Below are positions 24,912-35,563 of a stretch of 64,000 nucleotides of DNA, piece after piece; the first letter of the stretch is position 1; the number at the start of each line of letters is the position of its first letter. The notes beneath the pieces are model-generated. The model searched no databases and was not told the origin of the DNA. It saw only the letters and a program-made list of their open reading frames with translations. Both the position numbers and the translations under genes were made by a program. The stretch covers positions 1 to 64,000 of the forward strand of contig JBEKAB010000001.1 in NCBI GenBank assembly GCA_050018415.1, in the 5' to 3' direction. This DNA comes from UBA1161 sp002311745. Lineage in GTDB: Bacteria; Planctomycetota; Phycisphaerae; Tepidisphaerales; Tepidisphaeraceae.

Positions 24912-27164
24912 ATGCTTCAAGAGGAACTGGAATCGGCCAAGCAGCATCACGCCGCCGGGCGGTATTCGGAAGCCGAGGCGACGTATCGGCGTGTGCTGGC
25001 CGAGCAGCCGGGCAACGCCGAGGCGTTGCATTTGGCGGGCGTGGTGGCGTTTCAGATGGGCCGCCCCGACGAGGCGGTGAACCTGATCCGCCAGGCGGTG
25101 GCAGCCGATCCAGGGCAACCGAACTATTACTGCAACCTGGGCATGATCCTGGCCGCCCTGGGCCAGACGCGCCAAGCCATCTCGTCCTATCGCCATGCCC
25201 TGGTCCTACAGCCGGACCACGTGGAAACGAATTACAATTTGGGAATCGTCCTGCGTACGGCAGGGCGTCTGGAAGAGTCGGTCAATGCATTCCGCCGCGC
25301 CCTGGCGATACGCCCGGATTTTGCCGAGGCGATGGTGGGCTTGGGCAACGCGCTGTGCGACGACGGATACCTGGACGAGGCGATAGGGACATTCCGGCAG
25401 GCGTTGAAGCTGAAACCCGATCTGACGCCGGCGCTATCCTACCTCGCTACGGCATTGCGGGCCAACGGGGACGTCGCGGGGGCGATCGACGCGTACAGGC
25501 AGGCATTGGCGCGGGATGCGAATGACGTCGAGGCCCGCATCGAACTGGGCATCCTGCTGGCAAGCCAGCGACGGCTGGAAGAAGCGGTGGACGCGTTCCG
25601 CCAGGCGGTGGCGGCAAGACCCGATCATGCTGAGGCGCAACACAATTTGGCCAACGCGCTGGTGGAATGCCAGCAATGGGACCAAGCCATTGCGGCGGCG
25701 CGCCGGGCGATCGAGCTGCGACCCGATTTCCCCGAGGCGTATGCCAATCTCGGTAACGCACTGCAAGAGAAGGGGGACCTGGACGAGGCGGTCGCGGCGT
25801 TCCGCCAGGCGGCGCAACTCGCGCCGGACACGGCCTACGCGCATTTAAATCTGGCCAACGCGCTGAGAGACGTCGGCCAGATGGATGAAGCGCTGGCATG
25901 CGACGAACGCGCCTTTGCCGCCCACCCCGGTTGCGCGGATGCGATGGCCAATCGCATCTACAGTCTTTATTTTCATCCGAATTACGATGCCGCAGCGATC
26001 TTCCAAGAGCACAAGCGATGGAACGACCAATACGCGCAGCCGCTGGCCGACGCGATTCAACCACATACCAATGATCCCGCGCCGGAGCGTCGCTTGCGCA
26101 TCGGTTACGTTTCGCCGAATTTTCGCAGGCATGTCATCGGGCAGAATATGATGCCGCTGTTGCGTCATCACGATCACGAGCAATTTGAGGTTTTTTGTTA
26201 CGCCCATATTGCCCGGCCCGATCCGCTGACCGAGCAGTTCCACAGTTTCGCCGACGTGTGGCGTGACATTCTTGATCTCGATGACGAGCAGGCCACCGAA
26301 CTGATCCGCTCGGATCAGATCGATATTCTGGTGGACCTGACGATGCAGATGGCGGACAGCCGCTTGCTGGTGTTTGCCCGCAAGCCGGCACCGGTTCAGG
26401 TAACCTTCGCAGGCTATCCGGGAACCACGGGATTAAGAACCATCGATTACCGGCTGACCGACCCGTACCTCGATCCGCCGGGACTCAACGACGCGTACTA
26501 CAGCGAGCAGTCGATCCGACTGCCGGACACGTTCTGGTGCTACGATCCGCTGACCCGCGAGCCGGCGGTCAATGAACTGCCGGCGGCGAGCAACGGATAC
26601 GTCACCTTCGGCTGTTTGAACAATTTCCGCAAAGTAAACGACCGGGTGTTGCAGCTTTGGTCGCAGGTCCTGGCGGCGGTGGATTCGCGGTTGATTCTGA
26701 TGTGCCCCCGCGGCGCGCATCGCCAGGGCGTCCTGGCCAAGCTGGGCGTGGGCGAGGACCGCGTGGAGTTCGTGGAATTTGCCCCGCGGGAGCAATACCT
26801 GCGGACGTATCACCGCATCGACATCGGCCTGGACACGCTGCCGTACAACGGGCACACGACCAGTTTGGATTCGCTGTGGATGGGGGTGCCGGTGATCACG
26901 CTGGTGGGCCAGACGGTGGTGGGACGCGCGGGCTGGAGCCAGTTGTGCAATTTGAATTTGAAGGAGCTGGCGGCGCGGAGCGAGGAGCAATTCGTGAAAT
27001 TGGCCGTCGGCCTGGCTGGGGACTTGCCGCGCTTGGCCCAGCTTCGCGCGACGCTGCGGGGTCGGATGGAGAAATCGCCGCTGATGGACGGCGAGCGGTT
27101 TGCGCGGAACATCGAGTCGACGTACCGGAATCTTTGGCGGCGGTGGTGTCAGACGAAGTCGTGA
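24912..27164 (+). CDS. TPR protein fused to SPINDLY/O-GlcNAc-transferase-type GT41 domain
   Basis: This is a 750-residue protein. About nine TPR repeats (A.....G...EA...YR..L...P pattern) fill residues 5-330. They are followed by a GT41-like catalytic region at about 390-745: LRIGYVSPNFRRH, DILVDLTMQMADSRLLVFARKPAP, the FGCLNNFRKV donor-site segment and the LDTLPYNGHTTSLDSLWMGVPVITL block. It likely transfers sugar from UDP-GlcNAc or a related donor to protein targets bound by the TPRs. Start ATG 24912 is chosen because the first TPR begins right after it; 24885 is an alternative. A homologue is encoded at 53743-55863. The adjacent TPR-GT9 gene follows after 16 bases. Confidence 0.88.
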   Translation: MLQEELESAKQHHAAGRYSEAEATYRRVLAEQPGNAEALHLAGVVAFQMGRPDEAVNLIRQAVAADPGQPNYYCNLGMILAALGQTRQAISSYRHALVLQPDHVETNYNLGIVLRTAGRLEESVNAFRRALAIRPDFAEAMVGLGNALCDDGYLDEAIGTFRQALKLKPDLTPALSYLATALRANGDVAGAIDAYRQALARDANDVEARIELGILLASQRRLEEAVDAFRQAVAARPDHAEAQHNLANALVECQQWDQAIAAARRAIELRPDFPEAYANLGNALQEKGDLDEAVAAFRQAAQLAPDTAYAHLNLANALRDVGQMDEALACDERAFAAHPGCADAMANRIYSLYFHPNYDAAAIFQEHKRWNDQYAQPLADAIQPHTNDPAPERRLRIGYVSPNFRRHVIGQNMMPLLRHHDHEQFEVFCYAHIARPDPLTEQFHSFADVWRDILDLDDEQATELIRSDQIDILVDLTMQMADSRLLVFARKPAPVQVTFAGYPGTTGLRTIDYRLTDPYLDPPGLNDAYYSEQSIRLPDTFWCYDPLTREPAVNELPAASNGYVTFGCLNNFRKVNDRVLQLWSQVLAAVDSRLILMCPRGAHRQGVLAKLGVGEDRVEFVEFAPREQYLRTYHRIDIGLDTLPYNGHTTSLDSLWMGVPVITLVGQTVVGRAGWSQLCNLNLKELAARSEEQFVKLAVGLAGDLPRLAQLRATLRGRMEKSPLMDGERFARNIESTYRNLWRRWCQTKS

Positions 27165-27180
27165 ACGGGAATTGCCGCCG

Positions 27181-28842
27181 ATGTCCCCGATGTCGATCCA
27201 GCAAACGCTCGACCTGGCCAAGCAACACCACGACGCCGGACGATGGGCGCAAGCCGAATCTTTGTATCGGCAACTGCTAGCCGAGCAGCCGGATCACGCC
27301 GAAGCGCTGCACTTGCTGGGAACCCTGGCACTGCAAACCTCCCGGCCGCAGGAGGCGGCACATCTCATCGGCCGGGCGGTCGAGCTGGATGCGCGTTGCC
27401 CCGAGTATCACTGCAATTTGGGCCTGTCGCTGGCGAAGCTCGGACGAATGCAGGAGGCGGTCGACGCGTACCACAGGGCGTTGGCGATACGGCCGGAGTT
27501 TGCCGAGGCGTTTTACAATTTGGGGATCGCCCTCCGGGCCCACGGGCGTGTGCGCGAGGCGATCGCGGCTTACCGAGCCGCCATCGCCCTGAAGCCGAAT
27601 GATGCAAATGCGTACAGCAACCTGGGCAACGCGCTGACCCAGGACGGGCAATACGAGCAGGCATTTGATGCGCTGCGAACAGCCCTGGCGCTGCAGCCGG
27701 ATTTCCCGGGGGCTCTGTGGAACCTGGGCATCGCGATGCAGAACTCCGGACGGACCCAAGAGGCGATCGCCTTGTTCAGCCGACTCATCGAAGCGCACCC
27801 GGATTTCATCGACGCCTACGAGAATTTCGGCGCGGCGCTGCAGTCGGCGGCGCGGTTCGACGAGGCCGGGGCGGTTTGGCGTCGAGGTCTGGCCCTGCGT
27901 CCCGATGCCGCGACGTTGCACTGGAATCTGGGACTCCTGCTGCTTTTGCAGGGCGATTTCCAGCAAGGGTGGCCAGAGTACGAATGGCGCAAACGCGTCC
28001 CGGCGTTTAGGGAGCTGATGCCGGATTTCACCCAACCGATGTGGGATGGCGGCGATCTGCGCCCCAAGCGCATCCTTCTGCACGCCGAGCAGGGTTTTGG
28101 TGACACGATTCATTTTGCCCGCTACGTGCAGGCGGTGGCCGCGGGCGGTGGAAAGATTCTCCTGGCTTGCCAGCCCAAGCTCCTGCGGCTGATGAAGAGT
28201 CTGCATGGCGTCGCGCAATTCGTGGCAACCAACCAAGCACTGCCGGATTTCGATCTGCATTGCCCCCTGCCGAGTCTGCCCCATGTGCTCGGACTGCACG
28301 AGCCGCAGTCGCTGCCCTGGAGGGGCGCGTACCTGCACTCGGAGGAAGCGCTGCGTAGGAAATTCGCGGATGTATTGGAGCAAGCCGGCGCCAAGTTGAA
28401 AGTCGGACTGGTGTGGTCCGGCCGCGCACAGCCGCCCGGCCGATCCGTACCCCTGGCGATGCTGGCCCCGCTGGCCGATCCGCGCGTGCAGTTTTACAGC
28501 CTACAGGTGGGCGAGGGCGCCGAGCAAGCCAAGTCTGCTCCATCGGGCATGCAACTGAGCGACGCAACGGATCGGATCAGCGATTTTGCCGACACGGCGG
28601 CACTGATGGATCAGTTGGACCTGATCGTAAGCATTGACACGGCGGCGGCGCAGCTGGCGGGCGCGATGGGCAAGGCGGTCTGGACGCTTCTCAAGCACGT
28701 GCCGGATTGGCGATGGATGCTGCGGCGCAGCGATTCGCCTTGGTATCCGACGATGCGCCTGTTTCGCCAAGAAAAAGACGGCGATTGGACGCGGCCGATC
28801 CAGCGCGCGGCAATGGAACTGAAATCCCTCCTGGCTTCGTAA
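27181..28842 (+). CDS. TPR protein fused to GT9 (heptosyltransferase-like) domain
   Basis: This is a 553-residue protein with six to seven TPR repeats over about 5-265. A C-terminal GT-B domain resembling ADP-heptose:LPS heptosyltransferases follows. It shows LLHAEQGFGDTIHFARY (donor loop), KVGLVWSGRAQPPGRS in the middle, and the DLIVSIDTAAAQLAGAMGKAVW block, which is the conserved SIDTa-hLAGA signature of GT9. It overlaps no neighbour and starts 16 bases after the GT41 gene, so the two are co-transcribed. A substrate of heptose-like type would fit with the HldE-like enzyme, but this is inference. Start ATG 27181; ATG 27190 is possible. Confidence 0.82.
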   Translation: MSPMSIQQTLDLAKQHHDAGRWAQAESLYRQLLAEQPDHAEALHLLGTLALQTSRPQEAAHLIGRAVELDARCPEYHCNLGLSLAKLGRMQEAVDAYHRALAIRPEFAEAFYNLGIALRAHGRVREAIAAYRAAIALKPNDANAYSNLGNALTQDGQYEQAFDALRTALALQPDFPGALWNLGIAMQNSGRTQEAIALFSRLIEAHPDFIDAYENFGAALQSAARFDEAGAVWRRGLALRPDAATLHWNLGLLLLLQGDFQQGWPEYEWRKRVPAFRELMPDFTQPMWDGGDLRPKRILLHAEQGFGDTIHFARYVQAVAAGGGKILLACQPKLLRLMKSLHGVAQFVATNQALPDFDLHCPLPSLPHVLGLHEPQSLPWRGAYLHSEEALRRKFADVLEQAGAKLKVGLVWSGRAQPPGRSVPLAMLAPLADPRVQFYSLQVGEGAEQAKSAPSGMQLSDATDRISDFADTAALMDQLDLIVSIDTAAAQLAGAMGKAVWTLLKHVPDWRWMLRRSDSPWYPTMRLFRQEKDGDWTRPIQRAAMELKSLLAS

Positions 28843-28847
28843 GGCTT

Positions 28848-29258
28848 CTACGGCAGCACGGTGCAGATGACGGTGCGCTTGCGCGCACGCGTGTCAAACT
28901 CCATCAGCACGATCTGCTGATACTCGCCGGTGAGCAGCCGGCCGTCGCGGAACGGCACGGTAAGGCTGGGCCCGATCAGGGCGGCACGCACGTGACTGTG
29001 GCCGTTGTCATCGTTCCACGTGGCCTCATGGACGTAGTGAGCGTCGTCGGGAACCAGGCGCTGGAGGACCTCGGCCATGTCATGCTTGACCAGCCCGGAC
29101 TCGTATTCCATGGTGGTCAGGGCGGCGGTGCTGCCGACCAGAAACAGGTGCAAGAGGCCGTCGCCGCGGAGGTCGCGAACTTTGGATTTCAACTCCGCGC
29201 TGAGGTTGACGATGTCGTTGCTTCCATCCGTCTCAAGATCGAGAGTAAATTGCGTCAT
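28848..29258 (-). CDS. yjbQ: YjbQ/UPF0047 family protein
   Basis: This is a 136-residue protein of the YjbQ (UPF0047) family, linked to secondary thiamine-phosphate synthase activity. Characteristic stretches are LVGSTAALTTMEYESGL, the DNGHSHVRA segment and the LLTGEYQQIVLMEFD C-terminal strand. The His/Asp-rich centre probably binds metal. Length is normal for the family. It converges closely on the TPR-GT9 gene (6 bases apart) and diverges from dnaG, from which it is separated by a 330-bp region. Confidence 0.85.
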   Translation of the reverse strand: MTQFTLDLETDGSNDIVNLSAELKSKVRDLRGDGLLHLFLVGSTAALTTMEYESGLVKHDMAEVLQRLVPDDAHYVHEATWNDDNGHSHVRAALIGPSLTVPFRDGRLLTGEYQQIVLMEFDTRARKRTVICTVLP

Positions 29259-29477
29259 GGACAGTCCACTATCGCCGGAAAATTTTGCCTATCATACCAG
29301 TGTCCGGCGCAAAAGCGTCAGGGACTGATTGGCAGGACAAGGTTGGTTATCAGACGTTACCGCCGATGCCGGCGAAGCGGCAACCGACCAATAAAGAGGG
29401 CCCAGTCACGCGAATTTCTGGCTTTTTTGTAAACACGGGCAGTTACAGGACTTTTGTGTCGAAAGCGCTTGGCGGAT

Positions 29478-29506
29478 TTGACCGTCCGATTAACGGGTGA
29501 TATATT
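29478..29506 (+). promoter_or_regulatory. Sigma-70-like promoter for dnaG-rpoD
   Basis: TTGACC at 29478-29483 and TATATT at 29501-29506 are separated by exactly 17 bases. This is a strong housekeeping-type promoter, with predicted start near 29513 and a leader of about 78 bases before the dnaG ATG at 29591. It sits in the 330-bp gap between the divergent yjbQ and dnaG genes. Confidence 0.6.
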
Positions 29507-29590
29507 TTTTCGGCCAGCGCCTGTGGTGGGCGTTTATTAAGATTAGACGCTTGAAGGATTTACGGGAAACACCCCGTCATCGGCGGTGAG

Positions 29591-31519
29591 ATGGTGTCAA
29601 CTGGGCTAAGCTCCGGTGGAGATGCAAAAGCCAGCGTTCTTCAAGCAACCGACATCGTTGAGCTGGTAGGCCAGACGGTCGCCTTGAAGAGGCGGGGTAA
29701 GGACTTTGTCGGTCTGTGCCCGTTCCACCAGGAAAAAACGCCGTCCTTTCACGTCAGCCCATCCAAGCAGTTTTTTTACTGCTATGGGTGCAAGAAAGGC
29801 GGCAACGCCATCGACTTTGTGATGCATCGCGACCGCGTCGAGTTCATGGACGCGTTGCGATTGCTGGCCGACGTGGCGGGCATCGAGTTGCCCGCATTCA
29901 GCGGGAAGAAAAATTCCGGCGAGCGGCAGACCTTGCTTGAAGCGCTGTCGGCTGCCTGCCTGTTCTTTGAAAAGTTGCTCTCTCATCCTCAGCACGGCCA
30001 GTCGGCGCGACAGTACCTGGCCCAGCGTGGCTTGGACAACTCGTCGATCCAGCGATTCCGCCTCGGCGTGGCGCTTGACAGTTGGGACGGGTTGCTGAGC
30101 AGCGCGGCGATGAAAAAGTTTTCGCCGCCCGATCTGGCCCTGGCCGGCTTGGTCAAGCCCCGCGAACGCGGCGAGGGCTACTACGACACCTTCCGCAATC
30201 GCCTGATGTTTCCCATCCGCGATGAAAGCGGGCGCGTGATCGCCTTCGGCGGCCGCGTGATGCCGTCTTCGCAGGACCCGGCCAAGTACCTGAACAGCCC
30301 GGAAACACCGGTGTTTTCCAAAAGCCGGTGCGTCTTCGGGCTGGACCTGGCCCGAGCCAAGATCATCGAGACGCGCACGGTCGCAGTCGTCGAAGGATAC
30401 ACCGACGTCGTCATGGCGCATCAGTTCGGTCTGTGCAACGTCGTTTCCGTATTGGGTACGGCCATCACGCCGCAGCACATCGGCGTGCTGCGGCGGTTTG
30501 CCGACCGGGTCGTGCTGGTGTTCGATGCCGACAGCGCCGGCGATGCGGCGGTCAACCGCGCGGTCGAACTGTTCCTGACTCAGCCGGTGGAGATCGCTAT
30601 TGCATCCCTGCCCCAAGGGCTGGACCCCGACGAGTTTCTGCTCAAGCACGGGGCGGAGGAGTTTAGCCGCATCTTGAGCAGCGCGGCCGATGCCCTGACG
30701 TACAAGTGGAAGCAGCTTGTGCGGCAATTCAAGCACGGCGACGGTTTGACGGCGCAGCAGCAGGCCGTGGATCAGTACTTGCAGACGTTGGCGGCGGCGC
30801 GAGGCTCGGGACCGGTGGACTCGTTGCGCTGGGGAGCGGCGCTGGCTCGCGTGAGCCGCCTGAGCGACATCCCCGTCGAGCAGTTGAATCGGCGGTTCAG
30901 AATCAGGGCGCCGCGGCCTCGAATATCCCAGAAGCGCGTCCCCGGCACGGCAGGGGCCGGCGCCGGGACTCAAGCCGGCAAGTCGGGCGAGCCGAATAAC
31001 AATGCTCCGGCCGCCCCCGCCGTTGGGACCGATCCGGACCAGGCGGCTGGCCCGTTAACCGCTAGGCAAAGGGCAGAAGGGTACATTATCGGACTGTTGC
31101 TATTGGAGGGCGAGCGGTGGGGTCAGGCGGTGCAAGGCATTGGTCCATCGGACTTTACGGATCTGGACCTGCGGAAAATCGCTGCGCAGCTCTGGAAGCG
31201 CCAAGAATATGGAGGGAGCGTTGTTTTGAACGAGTTTCTGGCACTGCTGGACGAGGAGCAGCTCAAGAGTCTGGCGGTGCGTTGGGCGGATGAGGCCTCT
31301 TCCATGCCCGACCCGCAGAGCCTGCTGGCAGGCAGCCTGCGGCACATTTGCGAGGAACGAGAGCGCGATCAAGAGCGCAAACTGATCGCCCAGTTGCGGC
31401 GTAACAGCATAGAATCCTCCGGCTCGCCGGATGATCCGTCCGCTGATACGACCGCCTTGCGACAATTGCAAGAGAAAATGAGCCGGGCGAACTTAAAACG
31501 CCCGGTGCCTGAAAGATGA
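29591..31519 (+). CDS. dnaG: DNA primase
   Basis: This is a 642-residue replicative primase. The N-terminal zinc-binding CHC2 domain has Cys43, His46, Cys64 and Cys67 (CPFH...CYGC). The central Toprim domain shows VAVVEGYTDVVMAHQ and VFDADSAGD. The C-terminal region is poorly conserved and includes the helicase-binding part with a Pro/Ala/Gly linker at about 450-490. It synthesises RNA primers at the replication fork. It is followed after 130 bases by rpoD, forming the dnaG-rpoD part of the macromolecular synthesis operon; rpsU is not present upstream. Transcription probably starts from the promoter at 29478-29506. Confidence 0.95.
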   Translation: MVSTGLSSGGDAKASVLQATDIVELVGQTVALKRRGKDFVGLCPFHQEKTPSFHVSPSKQFFYCYGCKKGGNAIDFVMHRDRVEFMDALRLLADVAGIELPAFSGKKNSGERQTLLEALSAACLFFEKLLSHPQHGQSARQYLAQRGLDNSSIQRFRLGVALDSWDGLLSSAAMKKFSPPDLALAGLVKPRERGEGYYDTFRNRLMFPIRDESGRVIAFGGRVMPSSQDPAKYLNSPETPVFSKSRCVFGLDLARAKIIETRTVAVVEGYTDVVMAHQFGLCNVVSVLGTAITPQHIGVLRRFADRVVLVFDADSAGDAAVNRAVELFLTQPVEIAIASLPQGLDPDEFLLKHGAEEFSRILSSAADALTYKWKQLVRQFKHGDGLTAQQQAVDQYLQTLAAARGSGPVDSLRWGAALARVSRLSDIPVEQLNRRFRIRAPRPRISQKRVPGTAGAGAGTQAGKSGEPNNNAPAAPAVGTDPDQAAGPLTARQRAEGYIIGLLLLEGERWGQAVQGIGPSDFTDLDLRKIAAQLWKRQEYGGSVVLNEFLALLDEEQLKSLAVRWADEASSMPDPQSLLAGSLRHICEERERDQERKLIAQLRRNSIESSGSPDDPSADTTALRQLQEKMSRANLKRPVPER

Positions 31520-31649
31520 ACATCTGGTGACTTGCGCGGTCCCGTTGCAAGGATCAGGAACATCCCTGAACTCCTTGGCCAAACCGCCAAAGCCACTCGA
31601 GTAGCGATGCAACGTCGCTGCCTTTTGCCAGGAAAGTGGTTTGCAAGAC

Positions 31650-33461
<1,812 letters not shown>

Positions 33462-33467
33462 GAACCC

Positions 33468-34946
33468 ATGCAGGCCAACGGCATGGATTGTCCAAAATCA
33501 GCCGGCGCCGCTCGCAAGATGGGCGGCGCCGAGTTTTTTTCCCTGGCTCTGCTGCTGGCAGCAGGCGTGCTGGTGCGTCTGGCCTTCTGGCCGCACCGCA
33601 ATCAGAGCGGCGACGCCATCCGCTACAGCATCGCAGCCCTCACCACCCACGTCGCCCATCCGCCGGGCTATGTGGGATATTGCCTGCTCGGCGGCGGGTT
33701 CAACCATTTTGTCCATCACATTCAAGCGACGTTTCACGTGATTGACCTCTGCGCCACGATGGTGGGCACCATCGTCTGTTATTGTCTGGCCAAAGCGTTC
33801 GGTTTGCGCTGGCCCGCGGCGCTGGCGACGGCGGCGTGTTATTGCTTCAGCATCAACACCCTCATATGCAGTCTGTACGTCTCCCCCTACGGTTTGGAAG
33901 GCATGTTCTCGGCCCTCTTTGGGCTGCTCTGCTTGCGCGCCTTGCGTGGCGGGTCGCATAAGGATGCGCTGGGCGCGACGCTCATCGTGGCCCTGGCCGG
34001 AGCCTTCCGGCCTTCCACAACGCTGCTGCTTGCGCCCGCATGGCTTTATGTGTTGCTCTCGTATACTCGCCAGGCGGCTGTCCCGCGCGGCCGGTGGCTG
34101 GTGTTGCACGCGACTATCGCTCTGCCCATCGTCTTGGCCTGGACCTACGCCAACAACCGTTTGATGACCCAGGCCGGCTACGGCGGCAGAACGTACGATC
34201 TGCAGGTCATGCAGGAATCAAGCTACGATTACGCGTCATTTCATAGCAGCACAACGGCGTCGCATCATACGTATCACATGCCGATGGCCGAGATACTCGC
34301 CTGGGTCGAGAACAAAACGGGATTTCGTCTGCTCCCCCACGTTCCAGACTGGCCTACGCCTTCGCTCACTAGGGCAGCCCGACTGGCCATTTTGCAGAGC
34401 GCCAAACAGGCGTGGTGGATTCTGTTGTCATTGCCGTCGATCGCGATGGTCTTCCTGCTGCTTTTGGTCCGGCGCCGCCAGTTGGCCGGCCTACGCCGAA
34501 CGGAACTGCTACTGCTTGGGTGGTGGATATTGCCAGGGGTCCTCTTCTTCGTGATGGGCCATTTAGGCACACTCGGCTACGTACAGATTTACCTCCCTGC
34601 CTTATGCGTGGCCACCGCTTATGTCCTGCTTGGAAAATCGTGGTCGGTCGTTGGGCCGAACGTTTTGAAATCCGGCGCTGGCCGCCAGCGGTCGTCCATG
34701 GGTTGGTTCTTGGCTCCCGTTTTTGCGGGATTGCTCTTTTTCGCGGTGGCTCGGCCCTTTGCCGCGACCTCCGGTTGGAGGCATTCGCTGAACATAATCG
34801 CCACGCCATTCACCGGGTATTCGATACGTACGAATTTCGGCGTGTCGCGCAATCCGCTCGCCGCCCATGGCGAGGCATGGGTTGACGTCCCCACCGATGA
34901 ACAGTTGATCGCCGCCGCCCGCAAAAATCACTTCTCTCCGATTTGA
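33468..34946 (+). CDS. Polytopic membrane protein, GT39/DUF2723-like glycosyltransferase
   Basis: This is a 492-residue integral membrane protein with roughly ten hydrophobic segments. An early SGDAIRYSIAALTTHVAHPPGYVGYC loop has the acidic residue and HPPGY motif that mark DUF2723/GT-C type glycosyltransferases using polyprenyl-linked sugars. The C-terminal 40 residues are soluble. It likely adds a sugar to a protein or glycan on the periplasmic side. It begins 6 bases after the rpoD stop, with AGAAC/GC-rich sequence but no clear ribosome site, suggesting coupling. The assignment is family-level only. Confidence 0.6.
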   Translation: MQANGMDCPKSAGAARKMGGAEFFSLALLLAAGVLVRLAFWPHRNQSGDAIRYSIAALTTHVAHPPGYVGYCLLGGGFNHFVHHIQATFHVIDLCATMVGTIVCYCLAKAFGLRWPAALATAACYCFSINTLICSLYVSPYGLEGMFSALFGLLCLRALRGGSHKDALGATLIVALAGAFRPSTTLLLAPAWLYVLLSYTRQAAVPRGRWLVLHATIALPIVLAWTYANNRLMTQAGYGGRTYDLQVMQESSYDYASFHSSTTASHHTYHMPMAEILAWVENKTGFRLLPHVPDWPTPSLTRAARLAILQSAKQAWWILLSLPSIAMVFLLLLVRRRQLAGLRRTELLLLGWWILPGVLFFVMGHLGTLGYVQIYLPALCVATAYVLLGKSWSVVGPNVLKSGAGRQRSSMGWFLAPVFAGLLFFAVARPFAATSGWRHSLNIIATPFTGYSIRTNFGVSRNPLAAHGEAWVDVPTDEQLIAAARKNHFSPI

Positions 34947-34997
34947 TCCTTGGCCTCGTCTTGCCTGCGCCGGTCCATCGCATTACAACAATTCATC

Positions 34998-35492
34998 ATG
35001 GACAAAAATACCCTATTGGCCGCGTTGGAATTATCCAGAACGCGCCTGCTGGACGAACTGCAAACGATCGAAAAAAGCGGTCAGGACGTTGCCCAAGTGC
35101 TGACTTGGCGGCCGGGGCCGGGGCGGGCGAACATCGGCTGGCAGGCGATGCATTGCGCCGCCACCCATGAAAGGCACTTGAAGGAACGATTCCTCAACCA
35201 ACCGTACGACGAAAAATTAGTCGTCCAGTTCGGCCACGGCTCGACTCCGTCGGACGGCAACATCCCGCCGATCGGCGCGATCCGCGAGCTGCTCGCCGGC
35301 AAATACAACGCACTCAAACAGTGGATCGCGACACAGCCGCCGGAGGGACTGGCTCGGCTGATGCCGGCTCCCGGCGGTAAGCAGCGCAGCGTGGAAGACA
35401 CGATCCTGCTGATGGGCTGGCACGAGGCGCATCATCAGGGGCAAATTCACTTGACGTGGAACCTGTACAAAGTGGCGCACGGGATCAAGTGA
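34998..35492 (+). CDS. DinB-family protein
   Basis: This is a 164-residue four-helix protein of the DinB/YfiT-like family (metal-dependent thiol transferases and relatives). His52 (MHCAATHERH) and the C-terminal HEAHHQGQIH with His142 and His146 supply the expected metal ligands. GAIRELLA and WIATQPPEGL are helix segments typical of the family. The start is ATG 34998. It converges on moeZ; the two stop codons flank a hairpin made of GAATGAC repeats. The biochemical role is unknown. Confidence 0.85.
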   Translation: MDKNTLLAALELSRTRLLDELQTIEKSGQDVAQVLTWRPGPGRANIGWQAMHCAATHERHLKERFLNQPYDEKLVVQFGHGSTPSDGNIPPIGAIRELLAGKYNALKQWIATQPPEGLARLMPAPGGKQRSVEDTILLMGWHEAHHQGQIHLTWNLYKVAHGIK

Positions 35493-35498
35493 AATTCG

Positions 35499-35563
35499 AA
35501 TGACAAATGACGAATGACGAATGCTGACTTGAATTCGTCATTCGTCATTCGTCATTCGTCATT
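35499..35563. terminator. Bidirectional heptamer-repeat hairpin between dinB and moeZ
   Basis: Arms 35499-35522 and 35540-35563 form a 24-bp stem with one mismatch and a 17-base loop. Both arms are built of tandem (GAATGAC)n units. The dinB stop is 7 bases to the left and the moeZ stop is directly to the right. As both genes end here, the element may terminate or stabilise both transcripts. It is related in sequence to the 13604-13689 hairpin. Confidence 0.6.
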
